From PALSA-129 sp050014595 (GTDB taxonomy: Bacteria > Acidobacteriota > Terriglobia > Bryobacterales > Bryobacteraceae), in assembly GCA_050014595.1 (NCBI GenBank), contig JBEKDA010000001.1, positions 209,401-273,400 on the forward strand: 64,000 nt of DNA. Direction: 5' to 3'. How positions within the stretch are numbered: position 1 is the first letter of the stretch; each line of letters begins with the position of its first letter. A model generated the notes under the pieces. The model worked only from the letters and a program-made list of their open reading frames with translations, did not search any database and had not been told where the DNA came from. A program made the position numbers and the translations under genes. Positions 1 to 8,471 of this stretch are shown here, piece by piece.

Positions 1-1837
1 TCAGATCGCCGTTCCATAAGCCTGTGCCGGTTGCAAACAGGGTGATAATCGACCCTTGCGGTGCGGGATTGTACTGCGTGTTGATCGAACCGTCCTGATT
101 GATCGCCGCGGCGTACAGTGTGTCAACTGTGAGGATGCCCGGTTCCGAAACGGCCACTTGTAGCGGGAAAGACTGCGACGTTCCGGCAGCGCTGGTAATC
201 TGCATCACTGTCACGTTCTTTCCCGCAATTTCATATGGCACTTGAACGTTCAATTGGTTCCTTTGAGCCATTATGACAGGCGCAAGTATACCGTCGAACG
301 TCACTTGCACCCCCGCAAGGTCCGTCGTTATGAATCCGGAGGAGTCAAGCTTCAACGCGACCGCCTGATCCGGTCCAAGATTTGTTCCATAGAGCGAGAT
401 GATTTCACCGGGCGCAACCTGCCCATCGAGATACGGTCCAGCGATGTTCGCGAGGCCGAAAACCGTAGGCAACGTTAAATCTGCCTGCCCGAAAATCGTG
501 AGCACGCCGGCATCGCCGAGTACCGAGGATGTTCGAGACAGGCCTGTTGCAACTGCGGTCCCGCCACTGCCATATGGAAGTAGGGTCGAGTAGATCAAGG
601 ATTTGCCGTCACCGCTCAATTGGGTGAGGTACGTGAAACCCGTAGGCATTGCGCCGGTGGTCACTGGGAAGTCCGAGGTCGGGATCGTCCCATATCCGGC
701 CCACCCGGTAACATCGATGTTCCCACCATCGTCAATGGCGATGCCCCACACCTCCGAGGCGTTGTTGCCCGGAGCCGAGTTGCCCAGATATGTCGCATAC
801 ACAAGTGCGGATCCCTGCGAGTTCAATCTGCCGATGAATCCCCCTGGCGCATGCGGCGAGGGGAACAGCGCATCGGCGGTAGTCGGGAATGAGGTCGAAT
901 ACGTAAGCCCTCCCACGACGGCATCGCCAGAACTGTCCACCGCGAGACTGACGATGCGTTCGCCGCTGGCCGTTCCAAGATAAGTTGAGTAAAGCAATTG
1001 GGAGCCATCCGGACTGAGTTTTGCGATAAAGCCTTGGTCCGCCATGCCGGCTGGGTCCGCATACTTCGTCTGGAAGGCGTTCGGCGTCACGGGAAAATCC
1101 GCCGCATTCGTGACCCCGGCGACGTACACGTTCCCCGTTTGGTCTACGGCAATTCCAAATCCTTCCTCATCGTCCGTAAGTGGCGCGGGAAAGGGAACGC
1201 CGACAAGACAGGAACCGCCCGGATTGCAGGCTGGGCCGTTTCCGCCGAGAAATGTTGCGAACGCGATCTTCCCATCCGGTCCGAGCTTCAACACGAACGC
1301 ATCCGGCCCGTGGCTTGCGGTCTGGAAAGCTCCAGGGGTGGCCGCAAGGTCCTTCGAACTCGCTACGCCCGTCAGATATAGGCTGCCGCTGGAGTCAGCG
1401 GCGGCTCCAGATGGATGGGCGGTACCGATTAGCGTGGAATAGACAATTGCGGAACCGTCCGGAGAGAGCTTGGTGCAGAACAACGTCCCTGTGCTCGGAT
1501 TCGAGTTCACGACCGGAAAATCGAGAGAACTTGTGACTCCGACGACGTAACTGCTGCCTGCCGTGTCTACAGCGATTGCCAATGGCCTGTCGATGCCGCT
1601 TCCGCCGAACGACCTCGAATACAGTACATTTCCGTTGGAATCGACTTTGAGGACGAGCACATGGTTTTGTTCTGTGCCTGCCACGTAGAAATTCCCAGTT
1701 GCATCGCTGGCGAGACTGAGTGGCAATTCGTTTTGCATCCCCAGCGGGATGAAGGCACGGGGAGCCAGGGCTACGGCGTTGTTGGACTGGCCAATTGCCG
1801 ACGCCGCCAACGCCAGAATTGCGATGCACGATTTCAT
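1..1837 (-). CDS. Secreted SBBP beta-propeller protein with TIGR03437-like C-terminus, 3' end outside window
   Basis: An open frame runs from an ATG at 1837 to the window edge (at least 612 codons). It starts with a signal peptide (MKSCIAILALAASAIGQS). The body repeats the pattern 'DxxGxxYVxGxTxSxDFPV...F..KLsPdGs.lvYsTylG', typical of SBBP seven-bladed propeller repeats; at least five are readable. The last readable part (LYGTNLGPDQAV, then ITLFATGTGLWNG) resembles the TIGR03437 C-terminal domain, described as abundant in Solibacter. The protein is probably exported or surface-attached; its substrate is unknown. The gene stands alone, with about 230 bp of featureless DNA upstream. Reading frame and repeat family are directly visible; the function is not. 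Confidence 0.85.
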   Translation of the reverse strand, partial: MKSCIAILALAASAIGQSNNAVALAPRAFIPLGMQNELPLSLASDATGNFYVAGTEQNHVLVLKVDSNGNVLYSRSFGGSGIDRPLAIAVDTAGSSYVVGVTSSLDFPVVNSNPSTGTLFCTKLSPDGSAIVYSTLIGTAHPSGAAADSSGSLYLTGVASSKDLAATPGAFQTASHGPDAFVLKLGPDGKIAFATFLGGNGPACNPGGSCLVGVPFPAPLTDDEEGFGIAVDQTGNVYVAGVTNAADFPVTPNAFQTKYADPAGMADQGFIAKLSPDGSQLLYSTYLGTASGERIVSLAVDSSGDAVVGGLTYSTSFPTTADALFPSPHAPGGFIGRLNSQGSALVYATYLGNSAPGNNASEVWGIAIDDGGNIDVTGWAGYGTIPTSDFPVTTGAMPTGFTYLTQLSGDGKSLIYSTLLPYGSGGTAVATGLSRTSSVLGDAGVLTIFGQADLTLPTVFGLANIAGPYLDGQVAPGEIISLYGTNLGPDQAVALKLDSSGFITTDLAGVQVTFDGILAPVIMAQRNQLNVQVPYEIAGKNVTVMQITSAAGTSQSFPLQVAVSEPGILTVDTLYAAAINQDGSINTQYNPAPQGSIITLFATGTGLWNGDL

Positions 1838-2070
1838 TTGTGACCGTACCTTTCCGTAGTTCCGCGCCTCATCCCTGTAGCCTTATGACTCATGCAACAA
1901 GCACAACGGATCTCCACGACTGGAGATACGTTCCGTCTGCCGCATCTCAGGGCACGCGGGTTTCCACGGCAGCTTGTTCCCCGCCTCAGCACAGCTGCCG
2001 GGACATATGGCCGTCTTTTGTCCACAACCGGCCTTTGCCTCTCCTTCCTCGTGCGATACTCGGACCGGAG

Positions 2071-2628
2071 ATGAAGTACTTCACAAAGAGCATGTGGCGA
2101 GGGTCTTAGCGAGTCGGCCCTGAAGCCGAGGACTACCGGCTTCAATGGTCGCGAGCGTTCGAGGCGTATCGAGCTAACCTGGAGGGGCTCCGCGGTCGCG
2201 TCGGCGAGCATGCGTACGATTTTTTCGCTGATACCGACATTCACGACGCAGAGCTACTTGACGTTCGCATAATCGATGGGAGCCGGCCGGCACCGCTCGG
2301 TGGACCTGCTTGGCCCTGGCAGAGCCTAACGGCATACCCGGTACGTGTCGAACTGACGATCTTGGACGCGCGCGATCAATACGTGTGGCGTGTGGTCTAT
2401 TCGTCCGTCCGCTTGGTGCTGATAGATTTCCCGTCGGCCGATCCGCTGTTCAATCGGGGTGTGGGCGGTTTTGACGACTTGGGGTATCACGAACTCACGG
2501 ACGCGGGCGACGGCCTTCTACGTCACGAGATACTGTTCAGCAGTGGCGCGGTCCTGGCATTCCAGTTCAAAGAGGTAGAGATCTCTTCAACGCCCGCCCG
2601 AACACAGCTCCCACAGTCGGATGTGTAG
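2071..2628 (+). pseudogene. Unknown protein interrupted by an in-frame amber codon
   Basis: ATG at 2071 gives MKYFTKSMWRGS, then TAG at 2107-2109. The same frame continues open to the stop at 2626-2628 with a protein-like sequence: RVGPEAEDYRLQWSRAFEAY, then EHAYDFFADTDIHDAELLDV, then an aromatic-rich beta-type segment ending QFKEVEISSTPARTQLPQ. No ATG, GTG or TTG lies in frame between the TAG and 2362, so only the last 88 residues could be expressed separately from the TTG at 2362. The conceptual product is about 185 aa. I do not assign a family. A single base change (for example CAG to TAG) would explain it; a sequencing error is possible. Confidence 0.55.
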
Positions 2629-2739
2629 GAAGGGCGTCGAGGAAAGTCGGTACTTTCCGACAAGCGGCCGTGAAGTCTGTATATCGGCCACATCAGTGGG
2701 GGGTGTGCTGCGTATCGGTTTCGCTTCGGAGACAGCGAT

Positions 2740-3015
2740 TTACAGCAGAAACGCCAGCAGCGCGCTGAGGCCCGCCGCTTCCCAAAACGTGATCTCTCGC
2801 CAGCCCGTGATGCGTGGCACCAGGGTATTCCAGAGTGCCCGCGCCCAAACGATAAATACTGGGGACAACACAAGCGCGAACACACCCAGAAGCAATGCTG
2901 TCTGCGGGCTGTGGTACGTGGGCTGCGCCGTCTTGCTTACGGTCTCCCCAAATACAGTGACCACCAATGTGAACACGATCAAAGGTTTGTTTAGCGGTCT
3001 AGGTTGAGCATTCAT
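2740..3015 (-). CDS. Small three-segment membrane protein, unknown function
   Basis: The 91-aa product starts at MNAQPRPLNK. I chose this ATG (3015) over a longer frame because it follows a good ribosome-binding site (GGAGA, 9 nt upstream). Three hydrophobic segments are visible: about residues 11-23 (PLIVFTLVVTVFG), 39-57 (TALLLGVFALVLSPVFIVW) and 79-91 (EAAGLSALLAFLL, running to the C-terminus). No catalytic motif is evident. It lies alone between a broken gene and a degraded stretch, so context offers no role. Confidence 0.5.
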   Translation of the reverse strand: MNAQPRPLNKPLIVFTLVVTVFGETVSKTAQPTYHSPQTALLLGVFALVLSPVFIVWARALWNTLVPRITGWREITFWEAAGLSALLAFLL

Positions 3016-3600
3016 GATTGCTTCTCCGTTTCCGCTCAGAAGCCATACGCCATGGCCCCGAACTGCTATACATTTTAACCGCCAGACAAGCCGGCCTGAA
3101 ATTGTGTATGGTGCCAGGGAAGCTTCCCGGAAACTAGCTGGATCCATTGCGGATTGCGGTAAGGGGCCAGCGTTCCCAGATGACTAAATCCGGCTTTCCG
3201 TCCGCGCTTCTGCTCAAATTACGCCGAGGCGCTTCGCCGCGTCGTAGAACGCCTATCCCCGCGGTTCGCGCGGGACACTCCATCCCAGGATGAACCTTGG
3301 CAGGGATTCGTCCATTTTATAGCCCTCTGGTGCGTCCGCATTTTCCGCCAAAGGGCCGCCGGGCGCAAGACGCAGGCGAACCCGAGGCTATTTCCGGCCG
3401 GTAAACTCGAACCGCCCGCACCGAGCTTCGCGACGATTTGATGGTGGGAGACCGATTTACCGATCATCGCGGGGCTTGTTTGCCAAGCCGGTTCCGATCA
3501 GTATCCCGTAACGGGTTTTCCCGGGAGTTGGCGGCAGCCCGGCGGCTCCGGGTGAATAGGCAGCCGCTCCCTTTGGTCACGGCTCAGTAACCCCCTGCGT
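3016..3600. other. Degraded intergenic stretch
   Basis: About 585 bp without an intact gene. It holds the kinase N-terminus relic at 3219-3467. On the minus strand, in another frame, a short protein-like run (AENADAPEGYKMDESLPRF, then ILGWSVPREPRG) ends in a TAG and is followed by AFYDAAKRLGVI and another stop. Both look like remains of genes. I see no RNA gene or clear promoter here. Confidence 0.4.
3219..3467 (-). pseudogene. Relic of a Ser/Thr protein kinase N-terminus
   Basis: The 82-codon frame begins MIGKSVSHHQIVAKLGAGG. This closely matches the usual start of acidobacterial PknB-type kinases (MIG..ISHYRIVEKLGGGGMG), including the glycine-rich loop. After GAGG the similarity stops abruptly; the VAIK lysine, the HRDL and DFG motifs are all absent. 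It is therefore best read as a kinase 5' end truncated by deletion or recombination, not as a functional gene. The family identity rests on about 19 residues. Confidence 0.45.
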
Positions 3601-3813
3601 ATTGACAATCATGATCGAGCGACGCAGAATTGGTCGAGGCCGCGGAAACTGCCAAAGGTCTGGCGAAGTGGCGCATTAGGAGCATTCCTTGCCGCCTATT
3701 TTGTCTACTTTTCGTGGAGCAGCCTGAGCGTCCATCATCCAGAGGACGCGATCTTTTGCATTGCCTACTTCTATAGGAACCACGCAGGACTGCGGCTCGT
3801 ATCGTCGTTACTC
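3601..3813 (+). other. Coding DNA for the N-terminus of the downstream glycosyltransferase, probably frame-disrupted
   Basis: The frame of the gene at 3814 stays open upstream to a TGA near 3550 and encodes plausible glycosyltransferase sequence: GALGAFLAAYFVYFSWSS (first membrane segment), then SVHHPEDAIFCIAYFYRNH, an acidic periplasmic loop of the kind that carries the catalytic acidic residue in GT-C enzymes. No ATG, GTG or TTG is in frame here. An ATG at 3611 (MIERRR) lies in a different phase and would join this frame after a one-base shift near 3630-3650. So the true start is probably 3611 with an indel, either real or an assembly error. Confidence 0.5.
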
Positions 3814-5067
3814 ATGCCGTGGGGCGGTTTCTACCGGCCGATGAGCGGGCTGTTTTACCTTGCGGTTTTCTCCCTCTTCGGCCTGAACCCCGCCCCGTAT
3901 CATGTGGCGACCTGGCTGGTCCTGCTGGCGAGCGCTTACTTGATGTACCGGATGGCAAGGCTTCTGGGCGGCGGTGAACTGGCCGCGGGCCTGGCTGCGC
4001 TGGTCGCCTGCTATCATGTCGGCCTGAGTAACCTAAACTACAACACCGCGTTCGTGCCCGACGTTCTCTGTTACTTCTTCTATCTCGGTTCCTTTGTGTA
4101 CTACGCGCGGATTCGCAAACGCGGCCGGCTCCTCGGAACCGGGGAGACACTGGCGTTTCTCGGCCTGTATCTATGCGCTCTCGACTCAAAGGAAATGGCC
4201 GTAACACTGCCCGTTGTGTTACTGGTGTACGAATGGATCTACCACAGGCCGGAGCGGCCGGATGGGAGGGGAATTCTGGAGTGGCTGCGGGGTCCGGGAA
4301 AGGCCGCGCTGTTCGGATCGGTTCTCAATCTTTTGTACATTTATGGGCTGGCATTTGGCCCGGACCGGATGATGAGCTCCCCTGCGTACCATCCTGTTTT
4401 TGCCCTGCAACGTGTGAAGTGGTTTCAGCAGGCATATCTGGGGGACCTGTTGCTGGGGTGGAGCTCAGGGTGGGTCGGGATGCTGGCGCTCTGGGCGGCG
4501 CTGGCATACCTGGCATGGCGCAGGGATCGGCCGGTGCTTCGATTCTGTTGGATGTTTATGGTCTTGACGCCGCTGCCGATCGAGTTTCTGGAAGGCAGGA
4601 GCGGGGCCTGCCTCGCGATCCCGATGGCCGGGTGGGCCATCTTCGGCGCGGTGGTCCTCGGCGATCTCGTCGACGTACTTGCGGGCGTGCTCTCGCGCGA
4701 GCCGATCTTGCGGCGCCTGGGCCGCAAGGGTTTGGCTGCCGCGCTGGCTGGAGCGGCCGTTCTTCTGTGGGCGCGCGAGAACCGGCGCCGCTCGCCGGAC
4801 TTTGTCATGGCGGCGCTAGGGCGGCCAACCTGGGAAGTGATCGAACAGTTTCGAGCCGTCAATCCAAGCGTGCGCCCAGGCAGCCGGGTGGCATTCCTGG
4901 ACGACCCGCTTCAGAGCTGGGACATGTTGTTTGTAGCGGAATTGTGGTTTCGCGACCGCAGCCTGGCCATCCACGTCGCACGCGCGGGACCGCTTTCGCC
5001 CGACGAGCTCGAGAAGATGGACTGTGTCTTCACGTTCGAGGATGGCAAGCTGATCCGCCTGAGGTGA
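3814..5067 (+). CDS. Multi-pass membrane glycosyltransferase (GT-C/PMT-like)
   Basis: From the first in-frame ATG the product is 417 aa, but coding DNA clearly extends upstream (see 3601-3813), so this is an N-terminally short version. Near the start it has FYRPMSGLFYLAVFSLFGLN followed by PAPYHVATW, typical of dolichyl-phosphate-mannose-type and related GT-C transferases. Roughly eight to nine hydrophobic helices follow, to about residue 310, and then a soluble tail of about 100 residues. Such enzymes move a sugar from a polyprenyl-phosphate donor to a lipid or protein acceptor on the outer face of the membrane. The convergent HAD-UbiA gene and the second GT-C gene at 8472 suggest a cell-surface glycan role; the acceptor is unknown. 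Confidence 0.7.
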   Translation: MPWGGFYRPMSGLFYLAVFSLFGLNPAPYHVATWLVLLASAYLMYRMARLLGGGELAAGLAALVACYHVGLSNLNYNTAFVPDVLCYFFYLGSFVYYARIRKRGRLLGTGETLAFLGLYLCALDSKEMAVTLPVVLLVYEWIYHRPERPDGRGILEWLRGPGKAALFGSVLNLLYIYGLAFGPDRMMSSPAYHPVFALQRVKWFQQAYLGDLLLGWSSGWVGMLALWAALAYLAWRRDRPVLRFCWMFMVLTPLPIEFLEGRSGACLAIPMAGWAIFGAVVLGDLVDVLAGVLSREPILRRLGRKGLAAALAGAAVLLWARENRRRSPDFVMAALGRPTWEVIEQFRAVNPSVRPGSRVAFLDDPLQSWDMLFVAELWFRDRSLAIHVARAGPLSPDELEKMDCVFTFEDGKLIRLR

Positions 5068-5138
5068 TGGCGCGCTGGTGCGAGAGTCAGTCAGCACCTT
5101 GGGTTGGGAGGCGCACCATGTCCAGACGGTCCTTTCCT

Positions 5139-6599
5139 CTATGCGCCCATCGACGCGAGAAACCAGATCGCGGCGATGCAAGCGGCAGTGATATAGCTGA
5201 TTTGGTCTTTGCAGGTGAAGAGAAATGGATCGTCGAAGTTCACCCCGCGATTGGCCAGAATCCAGAGACGGCCGAACCAGTACAGCATCACCGGACAGGC
5301 CAGCCAGAGCCAGCCCGGAGAGCGGTACGTGACTCCCACTTCGGGGCTGCTGATGTACAGGGCAAACACTACCACCGAGAGAATCCCGCTGCCCACGCCG
5401 TTGGCCGCGACAATCGGCAGGTCGGCTATTTGGTAGCTCCGGCGGGCCGACGCGCGCCGCGGCTCGGGCAACGACCGGAGCTCGCAAAAACGCTTCACCA
5501 GCGCCAGGCTGTAAAAGATGAAGAGACAGAACGCCAGGGTCCACGGCGAGATGACGATGCCGGTGGCCGCGCCCCCCGCCATCACGCGCAACACGTACAG
5601 CACTGCCAGCCCGACCACGTCGGCCAGCAGGCGGGTCTTCAAATGCAGCGAATAGAACAGCGCCCCGGCGAGATAGGCGCAGACCCACAACCGCGCGGCG
5701 GCAGGTAGAAGCGGCGACAACCCCAGAGCGGCGCAACTCAACCCGGCCATGAGCGCGAGCCCCGTGGGAATCGACAGGTCGCCGGCGGCAAAAGGCCGCG
5801 TGCGTTTCCGGGGATCCTGGCGGTCCGCCTCCAGGTCCAGGAGATCGTTCATGATGTAACCGATCGAAGTGGTAGCGCAGAAAACCGCCAGCACCAGCAG
5901 GCCTGACAGCCAGGCGTGGAGATCGGTGGTCCGGTGGCCGAAAAAGACGGGTAGGAATACCAGCAGGTTCTTGGCCCACTGAGGGACGCGAATCGCGCGG
6001 ACGATGGCGCCGGGAACCGAGGCCCTGTTCGGAAAGCGGCCGTAGACGGTCACACCGCATTCCCGCAGCGTCCGCAGCACGGTTCGATTGTTCCCGGCGA
6101 CAATGGCGCCTTGCGACGCCTTCCAGACCGGCAGGTCGGCAATCGAATCGCCGGCGTAAAGGAAGCGGGGCATGGCCGTTCCGATCGCCTCCAGCTTGTC
6201 GCTCCCCTTCCGGTTGACCTCGCCATCACTGGCGATCACGCGGTCGAAAATTCCGAGATGCCGGGCCACACCTCGGGCCACCGTTTCGTCCGCCGCGGTA
6301 GCCAGAATCAGGGGCCGCCCGGAGCGGGCTTCCGCCGTCAGGAATTGCAGAAAATCGCCGCGGTATGGCAAGGCGGCGGGGTCGGCTGCCGCCAGCGACG
6401 CAATTCTCCGCTTGAACTGCGCCCGGCCCTGCTTCAGGGCCAGACAAGCCCCCAGGAAAGCGCGCGGATGCTCTCGGGCGGCGGACCACAAGCCGTCCCA
6501 AAGCGTGTCCGACTGGATCAGCGCGCCGTCCAGATCCACGCACAAAGGGATCGTCCGGTCCTCTGGCAGGAGTGCAGGGGTGCGCTCACTTTGCTCCAT
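5139..6599 (-). CDS. HAD-phosphatase / UbiA prenyltransferase fusion
   Basis: With the start at MEQSERTPAL (6599) the product is 486 aa; the frame is open further up, but there is no better site. Residues 18-165 form a HAD domain: VDLDGAL (nucleophile D22, acid/base D24) and AGDSIADL (D151). Residues about 195-486 form a UbiA domain with eight or nine membrane helices. The first Asp-rich motif is NDLLDLEADRQDPRKRTRP (D252, D255, D259). The second lies near YSLHLKTRLLADVVG. UbiA enzymes transfer polyprenyl groups to small acceptors. The closest known architecture is the phosphoribosyl-decaprenyl-phosphate synthase type, in which a phosphatase acts on the same lipid-linked product; that parallel is inference. 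It faces the glycosyltransferase at 3814-5067. Confidence 0.85.
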   Translation of the reverse strand: MEQSERTPALLPEDRTIPLCVDLDGALIQSDTLWDGLWSAAREHPRAFLGACLALKQGRAQFKRRIASLAAADPAALPYRGDFLQFLTAEARSGRPLILATAADETVARGVARHLGIFDRVIASDGEVNRKGSDKLEAIGTAMPRFLYAGDSIADLPVWKASQGAIVAGNNRTVLRTLRECGVTVYGRFPNRASVPGAIVRAIRVPQWAKNLLVFLPVFFGHRTTDLHAWLSGLLVLAVFCATTSIGYIMNDLLDLEADRQDPRKRTRPFAAGDLSIPTGLALMAGLSCAALGLSPLLPAAARLWVCAYLAGALFYSLHLKTRLLADVVGLAVLYVLRVMAGGAATGIVISPWTLAFCLFIFYSLALVKRFCELRSLPEPRRASARRSYQIADLPIVAANGVGSGILSVVVFALYISSPEVGVTYRSPGWLWLACPVMLYWFGRLWILANRGVNFDDPFLFTCKDQISYITAACIAAIWFLASMGA

Positions 6600-6746
6600 C
6601 CATTCAACGGTACTCGATTGGCGCCCAGGATGGAAAGCCGGAAGGGCCGCCCACAACCTCTTACAGTGGTTCCATGAACCTGGGCCGGAATTGATCCGAT
6701 GGTCGGCATCGCCCGCCTCAATGAGGAAGTCGCATCTCCGAAATGT

Positions 6747-6789
6747 GGGACAACTTCTGAGTGAAGTCGGGCACTTTCGGAGTTGTCCC
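6747..6789. repeat. 9-bp perfect inverted repeat with 25-nt loop
   Basis: GGGACAACT at 6747-6755 pairs with AGTTGTCCC at 6781-6789. It lies between the HAD-UbiA gene start and the altronate dehydratase stop, both on the minus strand. It may act as a terminator for the upstream gene (no U-tract seen) or be a remnant of a mobile-element end. No open transposase frame accompanies it. Confidence 0.4.
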
Positions 6790-6859
6790 GGCAAGGTGGG
6801 TTCCTCGGAAACTATCCCAAAGCTGCAACCTGGGCGAGAAAAACGGGCTTCGTCACGCC

Positions 6860-8404
6860 TTACATCACCGGCCCAATGCGCCAGGGCACGAATTCCTGGT
6901 GGCCCATCTGTTCGGCGCAGGTGCGGCGGCCCGAAGCTGCCTCCAGCAGCAGGTCGAAGATCTCGCGGCCCACGGTTTGCACGGTGGCTTCGCCATCGGC
7001 GATGCGTCCCGCGTTGACATCCATGTTGTCGCGCATGCGGCGGAAGGTGTCGCTGTTGGTGGCAATCTTGACGACCGGAATAGTGGGGAAGCCGATGGCG
7101 CTGCCGCGCCCGGTGGTGAACGCGATCAGGTTGCAGCCGCCGGCGGCGAGGCCGGCCAGCGATACCGGGTCGTACCCCGGCGTATTCATGAAAACGAAAC
7201 CCGGCGCGGTCACCGCTTCGGCGTATTGGTAGACTTCGATCAACGGCGAGGTGCCGCCCTTGGCCACCGCGCCCAGCGATTTTTCCAGGATGTTGCTCAA
7301 GCCGCCGGCCTTGTTTCCAGGCGTGGGATTGTCGTCGAAACTGCCCTCAAAGCGGCTCAAGTATCGCTTGTAGTCACGGATCGTATCTAACAGTTTCTGA
7401 GCCACTTCCCGGTTTCTGGCGCGCTTCACCAGCAAATGCTCGGCACCGAAAATCTCAGGCGTCTCGGCCAACACCGCCGTGCCGCCGATCTCCACCAGCA
7501 GGTCCGAGCAACAGCCCAGCGCGGGATTGGCCGTGATGCCGGAGAAAGAGTCCGAGCCGCCGCAGTTCAACCCCAGGACCATCTTGGAGGCCGGGGCTTC
7601 GGTGCGGCGTTCCCCGGCCGCGCGTTCCAGGAAGCGCCCGATTTCGCGCCGCGCGGCTTCGATGGCGCCGCGCGTGCCGCCGCTCGATTGCAGGGTCAGG
7701 CCGGCCAGCCGCCCGGTTGCGGGCGCCTGCGATCCCAGATAGTGGTCGATCTGGTTGACCTCGCATCCGAGGCCCAGCACCACCGCGGCTGAGACGTTGG
7801 GATGCGCCAGCACGCCGCTCAAGGTGCGGCGGAGCTGATCGACGTCCGGCCCGAACGCGTGGCCGCATCCTTCGCCGTGCGGGAAGGCCACCACGCCGTC
7901 CACGTTGGGCGGCAGTGTTTCCGCGTGATAGCTTTGCGCGATCAGCTCGGCGGTGTGGGCCGCGCAGTTGCTCGCCGCCACCACCGCGACATAATTGCGC
8001 GTCCCCACGCGGCCGTCTTCCCGGACGTATCCGAGAAAGGACGGAGCGGTCCTGCGGACGGGCGGCGTGGTTTCGCCCGCCGGAAACTCGTAGGCCGGCT
8101 GCAACTCCTCGAATGCCAGGTTGTGCGTATGGACGTGCCGGCCGGGTTCGATGGCGGTGCGCGCCCGGCCGATGCCCTGCCCGTAGCGCTCCACCATCTC
8201 TCCAGGCGCGATGCTGCGCAAGGCTACTTTGTGGCCCGCGGGGATCGCGTCGACGGTCACGAGGCGCACGCCATCCACCAGCAATTCGGTTCCCGGCGCG
8301 ATGGCCATGCGCGCAATCGCGACATTATCGGAGGGGTGCAGATGGATGGCCGAATTTTCGGCCGTCGGTAGTTTCCCAATATCAAACAGCATCACATCCA
8401 CCAT
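6860..8404 (-). CDS. uxaA: Altronate/galactarate dehydratase family protein (UxaA-like)
   Basis: The product is 514 aa from the ATG at 8404; the ATG at 8390-8392 (MLFDIGKL) is an equally plausible start. The N-terminal 90 residues are a SAF-type domain (HPSDNVAIARMAIAPGTEL). The rest is the UxaA catalytic body: GYVREDGRVGTRNYVAVVA, ASNCAAHTAELI, EGCGHAFGPD, and GLNCGGSDSFSGITANPALG with its conserved cysteine. The family dehydrates D-altronate to 2-keto-3-deoxygluconate, or D-galactarate, using a metal ion, in the cytoplasm. Members differ in sugar-acid substrate, so the exact one is uncertain. No other hexuronate gene is adjacent; it lies back to back with the glycosyltransferase at 8472, 67 bp apart. 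Confidence 0.85.
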   Translation of the reverse strand: MVDVMLFDIGKLPTAENSAIHLHPSDNVAIARMAIAPGTELLVDGVRLVTVDAIPAGHKVALRSIAPGEMVERYGQGIGRARTAIEPGRHVHTHNLAFEELQPAYEFPAGETTPPVRRTAPSFLGYVREDGRVGTRNYVAVVAASNCAAHTAELIAQSYHAETLPPNVDGVVAFPHGEGCGHAFGPDVDQLRRTLSGVLAHPNVSAAVVLGLGCEVNQIDHYLGSQAPATGRLAGLTLQSSGGTRGAIEAARREIGRFLERAAGERRTEAPASKMVLGLNCGGSDSFSGITANPALGCCSDLLVEIGGTAVLAETPEIFGAEHLLVKRARNREVAQKLLDTIRDYKRYLSRFEGSFDDNPTPGNKAGGLSNILEKSLGAVAKGGTSPLIEVYQYAEAVTAPGFVFMNTPGYDPVSLAGLAAGGCNLIAFTTGRGSAIGFPTIPVVKIATNSDTFRRMRDNMDVNAGRIADGEATVQTVGREIFDLLLEAASGRRTCAEQMGHQEFVPWRIGPVM

Positions 8405-8471
8405 GTCATCAGATCGCAGTCCCGGGAAGCAAACCGGGGAACGTAGCATCCACGCCCCTATAATAGGAGAA

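Noticed and set aside
6721..6860. Possible insertion-sequence end
   Set aside because: The 9-bp inverted repeat is real, but there is no transposase frame or target duplication; kept only as a repeat.
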